Shown: in pieces, positions 36,494 through 45,043 of the stretch | Numbering within the stretch: the stretch's first letter is position 1 | Layout of the letters: every line of letters begins with the position of its first letter | Assembly: GCF_009729095.1 (NCBI RefSeq) | Contig: NZ_VTGX01000002.1 | Coordinates: 1,054,001-1,118,000, forward strand | Length of the DNA: 64,000 nucleotides | Direction of reading: 5' to 3' | From: Mycolicibacterium sp. CBMA 247 | GTDB taxonomy: Bacteria > Actinomycetota > Actinomycetes > Mycobacteriales > Mycobacteriaceae | Notes under the pieces: generated by a model | Told to the model about the DNA's origin: nothing | Seen by the model: only the letters and a program-made list of their open reading frames with translations | Database searches by the model: none | Translations under genes and position numbers: made by a program

Positions 36494-37273
36494 TCAGGCG
36501 CTCGCCGGCCGCGCCGGCAGGACCACACCTCCCGTCTCCTGCAAGACCGCAGCCACGGCCGGGTCAGTGTTCTGGTCGGTGATCACTCCGTCGACGGCGG
36601 ATAGATCGCACACCCGGTAGGGCGCGACCTGTCCGAGCTTGGACGAGTCGGCCAGGATGTAGCTTCGCGCACTGTTGGCGATGATCGTGCGGCGCACGTC
36701 GATCTCGTCGAGGTGAAAGTCGGTCAGCCCGGCTTGGGCGTCCACACCGCCGGAACCGAGCAGCGCGATATCGGCGTAGACGTCGGTGAAGAAGGCCTTG
36801 GTGTGCGCGTTCGAGCAGGCCAGATCCCCGGCCCGGACCCGTCCGCCGGCGAGCAGCAGTTCGATTCCTGGGCGGTCGGCCAGTTCCACCGCGACCGGCA
36901 TCGACGGGGTGATCACGGTTCCGGTGAACCCGCGGGGGATGGCCTTAGCGGCGGCGACGGCCGTCGTCCCGATGTCGATGATCACGGTCTGCCCGTTTTC
37001 CAGCAGCCCCGCGGCCACCCGGGCCAACTGGGCTTTGGCCTGGTGGTGGATCATCGTGCGCTCGGAATAGGACGGCTCGATGGGGCGGTGGTCGGCGACC
37101 GCGGCGGCGCCGCCGTGGACCCGACGCAGTGCGCCTTGCTCCTCGAGAAAGGCCAGGTCGCGGCGGACCGTCTCGGCAGATACCCCGAGGCGACGGACGA
37201 GTTCGTCCGTGCTGACCGCCTGCGCGGTGCCTACCGCCTCGACGATCGCCTCGTGACGCTCAACCGGCAGCAC
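36494..37273 (-). CDS. DeoR-family regulator
   Basis: 259 residues from GTG 37273. DeoR HTH (STDELVRRLGVSAETVRRDL, then LRRVHGGA) and DeoR sensor domain (TVIIDIGTTAVAAAKAIP; ALLGSGGVD). DeoR proteins usually sense a sugar phosphate, which fits the downstream kinase. Two direct repeats lie immediately upstream, likely its own operator. Confidence 0.9.
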   Translation of the reverse strand: MLPVERHEAIVEAVGTAQAVSTDELVRRLGVSAETVRRDLAFLEEQGALRRVHGGAAAVADHRPIEPSYSERTMIHHQAKAQLARVAAGLLENGQTVIIDIGTTAVAAAKAIPRGFTGTVITPSMPVAVELADRPGIELLLAGGRVRAGDLACSNAHTKAFFTDVYADIALLGSGGVDAQAGLTDFHLDEIDVRRTIIANSARSYILADSSKLGQVAPYRVCDLSAVDGVITDQNTDPAVAAVLQETGGVVLPARPASA

Positions 37274-37277
37274 GGCT

Positions 37278-37325
37278 GACCGTCATTGTGGGTTTCTGAC
37301 CGAACATGACGGTTATTGTGGGGTG
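37278..37325. promoter_or_regulatory. direct repeats upstream of the DeoR gene
   Basis: TGACCGTCATTGTGGGT and TGACGGTTATTGTGGGG occur in the same orientation 31 bases apart, in the 66 bases between the carboxymuconolactone-decarboxylase-like gene and the DeoR start. DeoR regulators commonly bind repeated sites. This would let the regulator control itself and the downstream transporter/kinase genes. Confidence 0.55.
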
Positions 37326-37339
37326 TTGTCTGGCTCACG

Positions 37340-38017
37340 TCAACCCGAACGCAACTCCTGGGCTACCCGCTGTTTCTGCTCGGCGATCGCCTGGTCGAGG
37401 TGCGCGGCCTTGGGTTGGCCGTAGTGGGCCGCGAAGTGCACCGCCAGCTCATCCATTTCCTCGAAGGAGATGTCGCGGCTCTTGAGCGCGGCGTACACGT
37501 GGCTGCTGATCGGCAGCGGCACGTCCTGGACGGCCACACACATCACGGTGATCAGGCGCCGTTCCTTCATGCCGAGCCCGGGGCGTAGCCACATCTCCCC
37601 GAACACGAAGTTAAGGATTCCCGCCCCGGAGTAGGGGTTGTCACGCAGTGGCGTGAACGGCATGCAGTTGATATCCCGGAACGACTGTTCGCCACGCGTC
37701 AGTCTGGCCTCCGGATCGGCCGGGGTGGTCAGCGGAAGCAGTGGATCCGGCGGCGGCGGTGCCAGACCGCGTTCGCGGTGGATCCGGTCCCATTGCTCAT
37801 CGACGGTGATGTTGAACCGCGACGCCTTCGGCCATCCCGCGTACACCGCGAAATGCAGGACAGCTTCGCGCATCTCGGTGATGGTCAGATCGCCGCCCGC
37901 AAGTGCGGTGTGCACCTGGTCCGGTAGTGGGTCGGTGTCATCGGCAGCGGCCACGCAGGTCAGCTTGACGAATCTGCGGTGCCGGCGGGACAGGGCTTCC
38001 GTGCGCTCACCGGTCAT
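37340..38017 (-). CDS. carboxymuconolactone decarboxylase-like protein (two AhpD-type domains)
   Basis: 225 residues with two CMD-like repeats: TITEMREAVLHFAVYAGWPKA near 47-67 and SFEEMDELAVHFAAHYGQPKA near 190-210. The redox CxxC of true AhpD is absent, so it is not a peroxidase partner of that type. Possibly a decarboxylase or lactone-acting enzyme. It follows two mycofactocin-type SDR genes with ATGA overlap, suggesting action on their product. Confidence 0.8.
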   Translation of the reverse strand: MTGERTEALSRRHRRFVKLTCVAAADDTDPLPDQVHTALAGGDLTITEMREAVLHFAVYAGWPKASRFNITVDEQWDRIHRERGLAPPPPDPLLPLTTPADPEARLTRGEQSFRDINCMPFTPLRDNPYSGAGILNFVFGEMWLRPGLGMKERRLITVMCVAVQDVPLPISSHVYAALKSRDISFEEMDELAVHFAAHYGQPKAAHLDQAIAEQKQRVAQELRSG

Positions 38018-38814
38018 CGGATGGTCACCCCGGCGTCGACCTTGAACTCCAGGCCCGTCACGTAGCGAGACTCGTCGGAGACCAAGAACAACACCGCATT
38101 GCTGATGTCGATCGCCTCGGCCATCACGATGGGGATGGCATTGCCGAACAGTGGGGCCAGATCGGGTCGTTGCTCGGCGATCAGGGCGTGCAGCGTAGCC
38201 GGCCGCATGCCGGTCTCGACGCCGGTGGGGTGCACGGTGTTGACCCGGACATGCTGGGCGGCAAGCTCATTGGCCAGCGCCTTGCTCATCCCGACCACGC
38301 CGTGTTTGGACGCGGTGTAGGGGGTGTGCAGCGGCGTGCCCTTGATGCCCGCGGCCGAGCTGATGTTGACCAGGCTGCCGCCCCGCTCGACCAGGTGCGG
38401 GAGTGTGGCCGCGCAGGTGTTCCACGACCCGATCAGGTTGACGTCGACGACCGTGCGCCAGTGCTCGGCGGTGGTGGTGTCCCAGGTGCCCGCGGTGATG
38501 ACGCCGGCGTTGGCCACCGCGGCCTCCAGGCCGCCCAATTGCGCCACCCCGTCGGCGACGGCGGCGGCGAGCGCGTCGGCGTCTCGCACGTCGACCACGT
38601 ATGTCAGGGCGCGTTGGCCATGCTTTTCGACCAGTCGCGCGGTCTCGTCGAGGTCCTCGCGTGAGGAGAGCGGGTAGTCGATCTCGTCCAGCGATCGGCA
38701 CAGGTCGACGAGGATCAGGTCGGCACCTTCCTCGGCGAGGCGTACCGCGTGGCTTCGGCCCATTCCGCGTGCTGCGCCGGTGATCAGCACGCGCTTGCCG
38801 GTGACGCGCCCCAT
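38014..38814 (-). CDS. SDR-family oxidoreductase, mycofactocin-coupled type
   Basis: 266 residues from ATG 38814. NAD motif VLITGAARGMGRSHAVRLAE and LILVDLCRS, catalytic YTASKHGVVGM. It shares the GRSHAVRLAEEGAD signature of mycofactocin-coupled SDRs. It is joined to the previous SDR by a TGATG overlap and to the following gene by ATGA. Two different SDRs in tandem suggest two successive alcohol/ketone steps or different stereoisomers. Confidence 0.87.
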   Translation of the reverse strand: MGRVTGKRVLITGAARGMGRSHAVRLAEEGADLILVDLCRSLDEIDYPLSSREDLDETARLVEKHGQRALTYVVDVRDADALAAAVADGVAQLGGLEAAVANAGVITAGTWDTTTAEHWRTVVDVNLIGSWNTCAATLPHLVERGGSLVNISSAAGIKGTPLHTPYTASKHGVVGMSKALANELAAQHVRVNTVHPTGVETGMRPATLHALIAEQRPDLAPLFGNAIPIVMAEAIDISNAVLFLVSDESRYVTGLEFKVDAGVTIR

Positions 38815-39644
38815 CAGAGTTTGTTCGTGAAGCCGGCGTCGACGGGGAGGGTCACCCCGGTGACGTAGCGGGCAGCGTCGGACACCAGATAGCTGATGGT
38901 CGCGCTGATGTCTTGCGGTTCCAGTAGTGACACCGGCATCGGGTTCTGCAGATGTGGACCGCCGTCGGGGTAGTTCTCCAGGAACGCCGTCATCGCCGGG
39001 TTGACCGCCATCATGGTGTTGACCGCGGTGGGGTGCACGGAGTTGACCCGGATGCTGTGCGGGGCAAGGGCATTGGACAGGGTGCGCATCAGCCCGACGA
39101 TGCCGTGCTTGGACGCCGCGTAGCCCAGGCCGCCGCCCTGCAGGCCGCCGAAACCGCGCAGCCCGGCGGTGGAACTGGTGAAGACGATCGACCCGCCGCG
39201 GCCACCTTCGATCAGGTGGGGGATGGCGGCCTTGGCGGTGTGGAACGAGCCGACCAGGTTGACGTCGAGCGCATCGGTCCACATCTCGAGGTCTTCTTCG
39301 ATGGTGAGCTCGCGGAACGCCATCGTGGCGATGCCTGCGTTTGCGAGCACGATGTCCAGGCGCCCGAACTGTTCCACACCCGCGTCGAGCGCGGATTTGA
39401 GCGCGTGGAAGTCGCGCACATCGGCCACCGCGGCGGTCATCTTGCCGCCTGCGGCCTCGACGAGCGCGGCGGTCTCGTCGAGGTCGTCGAGGGTGGCCAT
39501 CGGATAGCCGTTGGATGGGATGTCGGCGCAGATGTCCACACCGATGATGGCCGCGCCTTCGCCGGCGAGTGCCACCGCGTGACTGCGGCCCTGGCCCCGG
39601 GCTACCCCGGTGATGAAGGCGACTTTTCCGTCCAGATTCCCCAT
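38814..39644 (-). CDS. SDR-family oxidoreductase, mycofactocin-coupled type
   Basis: 276 residues. NAD motif VAFITGVARGQGRSHAVALA, GAAIIGVDICADIP, catalytic YAASKHGIVGLMR. First gene of the long minus-strand operon running to about 30.8 kb. It is divergent from a TetR gene with two 15-base palindromes between. Expected to oxidise a secondary alcohol with mycofactocin as electron acceptor; the substrate is unknown. Confidence 0.88.
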   Translation of the reverse strand: MGNLDGKVAFITGVARGQGRSHAVALAGEGAAIIGVDICADIPSNGYPMATLDDLDETAALVEAAGGKMTAAVADVRDFHALKSALDAGVEQFGRLDIVLANAGIATMAFRELTIEEDLEMWTDALDVNLVGSFHTAKAAIPHLIEGGRGGSIVFTSSTAGLRGFGGLQGGGLGYAASKHGIVGLMRTLSNALAPHSIRVNSVHPTAVNTMMAVNPAMTAFLENYPDGGPHLQNPMPVSLLEPQDISATISYLVSDAARYVTGVTLPVDAGFTNKL

Positions 39645-39667
39645 TGATCCTCGCTTCGCCGAATGGG

Positions 39668-39704
39668 TGTAACCGTGTTACAGCGGTACGGTAACCTGGT
39701 TACT
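39668..39704. promoter_or_regulatory. pair of TetR-type operators (GTAAC-N3-GTTAC)
   Basis: TGTAACCGTGTTACA (39668-39682, perfect palindrome) and GGTAACCTGGTTACT (39690-39704) share the GTAAC-NNN-GTTAC core with 22-base centre spacing, i.e. about two helical turns. They lie between the SDR operon start (39644) and the TetR start (39719), ideal for repression of both. Confidence 0.82.
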
Positions 39705-39718
39705 CTCCGGCGGCAAGG

Positions 39719-40303
39719 GTGTTTTCGACAGTGGCAGAAGAACGTGATCGGATCCTCGACATCGTCGTCGAGCTCCTCGAGGCCGAGGGCTATGAGTCCG
39801 TGCAACTCCGCGAGGTGGCGCGCCGGGCCAAGACCTCGCTGGCCACGATCTACAAGCGGTACTCCACCCGCGACGAGTTGATCCTGGCCGCGCTCGATTC
39901 CTGGATGGCCGAGAACCGCTATTCGGGGGTGAGCGGGCAGACGCGCGAGCCAGGCGAGTCCCTGTACGACGCACTGATGCGGATGTTCCGCACCATCTTC
40001 GAGCCGTGGGAGAAGCACCCCGACATGCTCAGGGCCTACTCGCGGGCCAGGGCGGCGCCGGGTGGGGACCGTCTGGTGCGCCGTGGTCTCGACGCCGTGA
40101 TGCCAGCGGGCCTGTCCATCCTCGCCGGGGTCGACGAGGCATTCGTGCACGACCTCGACAACATCGTCACCAGCCTGGTGTTCGGGCTGGTCGGCCGCTT
40201 CACCGCGGGCGAGATCGACATCACCGAGATCCTGCCCAGCCTCGACCGGACGATCTACTGGCTCACTGCGGGGTACGAATCCGGCCGCCGGCAAACTCCT
40301 TGA
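39719..40303 (+). CDS. TetR-family regulator
   Basis: 194 residues from GTG 39719 (GTG 39731 possible). HTH YESVQLREVARRAKTSLATI at about 28-47, ligand domain with FEPWEKHPDMLRAYSRARAA. The layout resembles KstR-type lipid regulators. The ligand is unknown. It is divergent from the SDR operon and likely binds the two palindromes just upstream of its own start. Confidence 0.88.
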   Translation: MFSTVAEERDRILDIVVELLEAEGYESVQLREVARRAKTSLATIYKRYSTRDELILAALDSWMAENRYSGVSGQTREPGESLYDALMRMFRTIFEPWEKHPDMLRAYSRARAAPGGDRLVRRGLDAVMPAGLSILAGVDEAFVHDLDNIVTSLVFGLVGRFTAGEIDITEILPSLDRTIYWLTAGYESGRRQTP

Positions 40304-40319
40304 ACTGCAAGCATTCTGC

Positions 40320-41093
40320 TCATCGCGTTCGCTTGAGGCGTTGGCCGAGCGTGTGCGCGGCCAGCAACAACGACTCTCCGAGCGCGGCCTGGCGCTGGGC
40401 ATCGAAGCGCATCTCCACGCCGGTGAGGCTCAGCGCACACATCGGCTGACCGAGCTCGTTGAACACCGCCGCGCCGATACCCCAACTGCCCTCGACGATC
40501 AGGCCCGGGTTGACCGAGTAGCCGCTGATCCTGGTCTGTTCGATACGGCGTCGAAGCTGGGCGGGTGAGTGCGCCTTGCCCCAATCCGCTGTCAGGTCAA
40601 CACGATCGAGATACGCCGCGATCTCCGAATCCGGAAGGTGCGCGAGCATGACGATCCCGGCCGAGGCGACGCCGAGCGGAAACCTCTTGCCCGGATGCAA
40701 CACGTGTGAGCGCAGCGGGAAGCTGCCTTCCTCGGCGCAGACGCATACCGATTCGTCGCCCCGGCGGGCTGAGAGGAACGCGCTCTCTCCGGTGTCACGC
40801 GTCAGAGCGCGCAGAATGTCGGTGGCCAGCGGCGCCGCGTCGTATCGGGTGGCGGCCACCGAACCCAGGAGGTAGACCTCCGGACCCAGGAACCACAACC
40901 CGGTGTCGGAGGCGCGGTCGACGAGGCCTTCGCCGGCCAGCGCGGTGAGCATGCGGTGCGCGGTCGCGCGCGGCATGCCCGTCGTGCGGGCGAGCTCGGT
41001 TGTGGTGATCCCGTCCGACCGGGCGTCGGCGAGGGCGCGCAGGATCGCCGCGGCCCGCGTGATCACCGGAGTGCCAGATCCACCGTCGGTCAC
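40320..41093 (-). CDS. IclR-family regulator
   Basis: About 257 residues from GTG 41093 (TTG 41099 possible). N-terminal winged HTH (TTTELARTTGMPRATAHRML) and IclR sensor domain (GIVMLAHLPDSEIAAYL; NELGQPMCALSLTG). It is divergent from the CoA-transferase genes, the usual arrangement for IclR/PcaR-type control of beta-ketoadipate or acetoacetate use. Confidence 0.9.
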   Translation of the reverse strand: MTDGGSGTPVITRAAAILRALADARSDGITTTELARTTGMPRATAHRMLTALAGEGLVDRASDTGLWFLGPEVYLLGSVAATRYDAAPLATDILRALTRDTGESAFLSARRGDESVCVCAEEGSFPLRSHVLHPGKRFPLGVASAGIVMLAHLPDSEIAAYLDRVDLTADWGKAHSPAQLRRRIEQTRISGYSVNPGLIVEGSWGIGAAVFNELGQPMCALSLTGVEMRFDAQRQAALGESLLLAAHTLGQRLKRTR

Positions 41094-41109
41094 AGCCAAC
41101 GACTCTAGC

Positions 41110-41124
41110 GTCCACTGAATGGAC
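41110..41124. promoter_or_regulatory. candidate IclR operator
   Basis: GTCCACTGAATGGAC: GTCCA and TGGAC form perfect 5-bp arms around 5 bases, 16 bases upstream of the IclR start. The size suits an IclR site, but a short palindrome can occur by chance in GC-rich DNA. Confidence 0.4.
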
Positions 41125-41256
41125 GGTGGTGGGGCCCGGTGTCACCTGAGCGGACGGAACCCGGCCGATGGACCACTGGGTCTTGCATTCCCCAGCCCAA
41201 TGGTGATGTTCTCGCATAGACAAGTGATTCACCGAATACACGCAGGAGCATGGAGT

Positions 41257-42024
41257 ATGGCCGGTAAGAGGGTGGCTGACGTCCACGAGGCGGTCGCCGA
41301 TATCGGCGATGGCGCGTCGCTGGCGGTCGGAGGGTTCGGACTTTGCGGAATACCGGACAGCCTGATCCAGGCCGTGGCCGATTCCGGTGTTCGGGACCTT
41401 TCGGTGTTCTCCAACAACTGCGGTGTCGACGGTGTAGGTCTGGGCGTTCTGCTGGGCCTGGGGCGCATCCGGAGGGTCACGGCGTCCTACGTCGGGGAGA
41501 ACAAGGAATTTGCCCGCCAGTATCTGTCCGGTGAACTCGAGGTCGAACTCACCCCGCAGGGCACGCTCGCCGAACGGCTGCGGGCCGGTGGCGCCGGTAT
41601 CCCCGCGTTCTACACGCCCGCCGGGGTCGGGACTCTGGTCGCGGAAGGCGGGCTGCCGTGGCGGTATGCGGCCGACGGATCGATCGCGGTGGCCTCACCC
41701 CCCAAGGAAACCCGGGAGTTCGACGGCCGGCGCTACGTCATGGAGACCGGCATCCGGGCCGATTTCGCCCTTGTGCACGCCGCAGTGGGTGATACCCAGG
41801 GCAACCTGGTTTTCGACAAGACCGCGATGAACTTCAACCCACTGGTGGCCATGGCCGGCCGGATCACCATTGCCGAGGTCGAAAAGCTGGTGGAGCCAGG
41901 CGAATTGGACCCGGAAGCGGTTCACCTTCCGGGTGTATTCGTACGGCGGATCGTCGAGACGGGACCGCAGGAACAACGTATCGAGAAGCGCACGGTGCGC
42001 GAGGAGACAGAGGTGCCGGCATGA
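41257..42024 (+). CDS. 3-oxoacid CoA-transferase subunit A
   Basis: 255 residues from ATG 41257 (CAGGAG upstream). Family I CoA-transferase A subunit: [20 protein letters not shown] and the glycine-rich [20 protein letters not shown], then [13 protein letters not shown]. It works with the next gene to move CoA between succinyl-CoA and a 3-oxoacid (acetoacetate or 3-oxoadipate). Which one cannot be decided here. Confidence 0.9.
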   Translation: MAGKRVADVHEAVADIGDGASLAVGGFGLCGIPDSLIQAVADSGVRDLSVFSNNCGVDGVGLGVLLGLGRIRRVTASYVGENKEFARQYLSGELEVELTPQGTLAERLRAGGAGIPAFYTPAGVGTLVAEGGLPWRYAADGSIAVASPPKETREFDGRRYVMETGIRADFALVHAAVGDTQGNLVFDKTAMNFNPLVAMAGRITIAEVEKLVEPGELDPEAVHLPGVFVRRIVETGPQEQRIEKRTVREETEVPA

Positions 42025-42677
42025 CGGATTCGGTGATCACCAAGGGTTGGACGCGCGCGCAGATGGCTGCCCGCGCGGCACGCGAACTGTCCGACGGGCA
42101 GTACGTGAACCTCGGAATCGGCCTGCCCACTCTCATTCCCGGCTATCTCGACCGCGATGTACACGTCACCCTGCACTCGGAGAACGGGATCCTGGGCACC
42201 GGCCCGTATCCCACGGCCGACGAGATCGACGCCAACCTCATCAATGCCGGCAAGGAAACGGTGACGGTGCTTCCCGGCGCCGCGTTCTTCGATTCAGCGC
42301 TGTCCTTCGGGATGATCCGCGGCGGCCACATCGACGTCGCGGTCCTCGGTGGCATGCAGGTGTCGCGCTTCGGTGACCTCGCGAACTGGATGGTCCCGGG
42401 CAAGATGGTCAAAGGCATGGGCGGGGCGATGGACCTCGTCCACGGGGCCGGCCGGGTCATCGTCCTGATGGAACATGTCGACAAGCACGGCCAGCCGAAG
42501 ATTGTCGAAAGCTGCACGCTGCCATTGACCGGAGAACGCGTCGTCCACCGGATCATCACCGATCTGGCGGTCATCGACATCTCCGGAGATGGCACGCTGA
42601 CCCTTGTCGAGGCCGCTCCGGGCCTCACCTTCGACGAGGTTCAAGCAGCCACGGGCGCGCCGCTGATTCAGGGTTAG
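42021..42677 (+). CDS. 3-oxoacid CoA-transferase subunit B
   Basis: 218 residues, overlapping subunit A by 4 bases (ATGA). It has the catalytic Glu motif [20 protein letters not shown] near the N terminus and the [16 protein letters not shown] block. It completes the A/B heteromer. Confidence 0.92.
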   Translation: MTDSVITKGWTRAQMAARAARELSDGQYVNLGIGLPTLIPGYLDRDVHVTLHSENGILGTGPYPTADEIDANLINAGKETVTVLPGAAFFDSALSFGMIRGGHIDVAVLGGMQVSRFGDLANWMVPGKMVKGMGGAMDLVHGAGRVIVLMEHVDKHGQPKIVESCTLPLTGERVVHRIITDLAVIDISGDGTLTLVEAAPGLTFDEVQAATGAPLIQG

Positions 42678-42716
42678 CCCAACGCAGGGTTACACCGACC
42701 TGCATACTCACAGTCC

Positions 42717-44081
42717 ATGTGTGCTGCCGATCACAACACCGTCGCCGGCCCCGCTGAGCTCTCACCGACCACCGGCCTGAAGCGTGTTGTCGCCGCGTCG
42801 ATGGCCGGCACGGTCGTCGAGTGGTACGAGTTCTTCTTGTACGGTACGGCCGCGACGCTGGTTTTCAGCAAGGTGTTCTTCGCTCAGTCCGGTAGTGACC
42901 TGGACGCGATCCTGGCGGCATTCGTCACGTACGCGGTCGGTTTCGTGGCGCGGCCGTTGGGCGGCATCGTGTTCGGCCACTTCGGTGACAAGTACGGCCG
43001 CAAGAAGCTACTGCAGTTCTCGCTGCTGCTCGTCGGTGTGGCGACCTTCCTGATGGGCTGCCTACCGACGTACGGGCAGATCGGGTACTCGGCGCCGGCC
43101 TTGCTGGTGGCGTTGCGCTTCCTCCAGGGATTCGCGGTCGGCGGCGAATGGGGTGGGGCGGTGCTACTTGTGGCCGAGCACAGCCCCGACCGCAGCCGCG
43201 GTTTCTGGGCCAGCTGGCCGCAGGCCGGCGTTCCGGTCGGCAACATGCTGGCCACCGTCGTGTTGCTGGTACTGACCAGCACCCTGTCGGATTCGGAGTT
43301 CCTGTCCTGGGGCTGGCGGGTCGCGTTCTGGCTGTCGGCGGTGGTGGTGCTGATCGGCTACTACATCCGCACCAAGGTGACCGACGCACCGATCTTCGTT
43401 GCGGCACAACAGGAAGCGGAACAACTCAGGGCATCGTCGTTCAGCGCCGTCGAAGTGCTGCGGCGCTACCCGCGCGGCGTACTGACCGCGATGGGGCTGC
43501 GCTTCGCCGAGAACATCATGTACTACCTGGTCGTCACCTTCTCGATCACATATCTGAAGGTGCACGCCCATGCCGATACCGGTTCGATCCTGCGCTGGCT
43601 GTTGGTCGCCCATGCGGCGCACCTCGTGGCCATCCCGCTGGTCGGCAAGTTGTCGGACCGCATCGGCAGGCGTCCGGTGTACCTGATCGGTGCCGTCGCG
43701 ACCGGAACCTGGGGGTTCTTCGCCTTCCCGATGATGGACAGCAAGCACAACATGGTGGTCATGTCGGCCGTCGTCATCGGCCTGCTGTTTCACGCCTTCA
43801 TGTACGCCCCGCAACCGGCGATGATGTCCGAGATGTTTCCCACCAGGATGCGCTATTCCGGTGTCTCCCTTGGCTATCAGGTCACGGCGATCGTCGCCGG
43901 GTCGCTGGCGCCGATCATCGCGGTGCGGCTGCTCGAGGTGTACGGATCCTCGGTGCCGATCGCGGTGTACCTGGCCGGCGCCTCGGTGATCACCCTGGTC
44001 GCCGTGTACTTCGCCAGGGAAACCAAGGGCGTTGATCTGGCCGACGTGGACCGTGCCGACGTGAAGCGGGCAGCAGTGTGA
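42717..44081 (+). CDS. MFS transporter, metabolite:H+ symporter (MHS) type
   Basis: 454 residues, twelve membrane segments. GTVVEWYEFFLYG at the start of helix 1, GHFGDKYGRKKLL (MFS loop motif) and LQGFAVGGEWGGAVLLVAEH are typical of MHS carriers for carboxylates such as 2-oxoglutarate, shikimate or aromatic acids. Placed 39 bases after the CoA-transferase, it probably imports the acid that is then activated. Confidence 0.9.
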   Translation: MCAADHNTVAGPAELSPTTGLKRVVAASMAGTVVEWYEFFLYGTAATLVFSKVFFAQSGSDLDAILAAFVTYAVGFVARPLGGIVFGHFGDKYGRKKLLQFSLLLVGVATFLMGCLPTYGQIGYSAPALLVALRFLQGFAVGGEWGGAVLLVAEHSPDRSRGFWASWPQAGVPVGNMLATVVLLVLTSTLSDSEFLSWGWRVAFWLSAVVVLIGYYIRTKVTDAPIFVAAQQEAEQLRASSFSAVEVLRRYPRGVLTAMGLRFAENIMYYLVVTFSITYLKVHAHADTGSILRWLLVAHAAHLVAIPLVGKLSDRIGRRPVYLIGAVATGTWGFFAFPMMDSKHNMVVMSAVVIGLLFHAFMYAPQPAMMSEMFPTRMRYSGVSLGYQVTAIVAGSLAPIIAVRLLEVYGSSVPIAVYLAGASVITLVAVYFARETKGVDLADVDRADVKRAAV

Positions 44082-44127
44082 GTGATCCGGCCGATTGCGT
44101 CATTTGAGTCAGTAGATTCCGCTAGAC

Positions 44128-44143
44128 TCGAACACATGTTCGA
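44128..44143. promoter_or_regulatory. LexA (SOS) box
   Basis: TCGAACACATGTTCGA is a perfect palindrome matching the mycobacterial SOS box TCGAAC-N4-GTTCGA. It overlaps the ATG (44136) of the DUF222 gene, with TAGACT (-10-like) at 44123-44128, so bound LexA would block a leaderless promoter. Confidence 0.88.
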
Positions 44144-44756
44144 TACCGATTCTGACGCGGACTTGATTGACGCCTTGAGCGCCTCGTCGCGGTCGGAATC
44201 TGCGGTCATCGCGCAACGATTGGCGGTGATCGGTGAGTTGGATGCTCGGCGGGAGCACGATCTTGCCGAGACGTTCTTCTGGCGCACGGACCCGTTCGAA
44301 GAGGTGGCTGCCGAGGTGTCGGCGGCGATGAACGTCGGCCGGGGCCGCGCGTCCTGGCAGATCCGTCATGCGCGGGCCCTGCGTGACCGGTTGCCGAAAG
44401 TTGCGGCGGTGTTCGCCAATGGGGCCATCGACATCCGGGTGGTCACCGCGATCATCAACCGCACCGAACTCGTCGAAGAAGATTCGTGGGCAGCCTTGGA
44501 TGAGGCGCTGGCACGCCACGCCCCGAAATGGATGCGCCTGTCCGGCCCGAAACTGGCCGACCGGGTGCGCGCTTTTTCGAGGAATGCGAGTTCCTCTGGT
44601 GTATCGGCAGACAGTGGGCGGTCGATACGGTCCAGAATGACCACCGACGGAGCGAGTATTGACTCCAGCATTGCACGCCCAATTCGGTGGGTGCTACGGA
44701 AATTCTCTTCAAAGATTTTCTTGACCAGCACCTCGAAAACATCAGGATCGATGTAA
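44136..44756 (+). pseudogene. truncated 13E12/DUF222 repeat-family gene
   Basis: The N-terminal ~145 residues read as DUF222 of the mycobacterial 13E12 family (RLAVIGELDARREHDL; AAEVSAAMNVGRGRASWQIRHA; MRLSGPKLADRVR). Homology stops near 44570. The frame continues through unrelated sequence to TGA 44754 and the C-terminal HNH nuclease part expected in full-length members is missing. A perfect SOS box covers the start, as in other 13E12 genes. The remnant could still be transcribed after DNA damage. Confidence 0.75.
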
Positions 44757-44905
44757 TAGAAGTCAGATGCCATTTCGCTCAACCCAGTCGGGACGCCAAG
44801 TAGATCTCCAACCTGCGCAACAAACCGAACGTACAGTTCGCCAACCCGCAAGGCGGGACTCCAAACAGTGTCGTCCCCGACGTCGAAGATAAAACTCACG
44901 ATCAC
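44573..44905 (-). pseudogene. 5' fragment of an unknown lower-GC gene, facing the DUF222 remnant
   Basis: From GTG 44905 an open minus-strand frame gives about 110 plausible residues (VIVSFIFDVGDDTVWSPAL ... DFYYIDPDVFEVLVKKIFEE ... LEKA), then runs antisense into the DUF222 remnant. Base composition is visibly more AT-rich than the neighbours and codon use differs, suggesting acquired DNA. I do not recognise the family. The abrupt end at the same junction as the DUF222 homology suggests both genes were cut by one rearrangement. Confidence 0.35.
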
Positions 44906-44984
44906 CAATCGGTCGGAATTGTTGCGTCAGGATAAGTGTGGGATCGACGCCGCGGGCCTCGAATGGGTCGCTGCCTGAAAACTG

Positions 44985-45043
44985 TCGACTCTGCGCTCAG
45001 AGCGTGAAAGTGCGAGTGGAGGGCACCCTCAGCGCAGAGTCGA
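44985..45043. repeat. 13-bp inverted repeat at the 3' end of aspB
   Basis: TCGACTCTGCGCT (44985-44997) and AGCGCAGAGTCGA (45031-45043) are perfect inverse complements separated by 33 bases. The right arm overlaps the last codons and stop of aspB, altering its C terminus to STSTLR. It may work as a terminator. The remaining stretch 44906-44984 holds nothing I can name. Confidence 0.6.
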
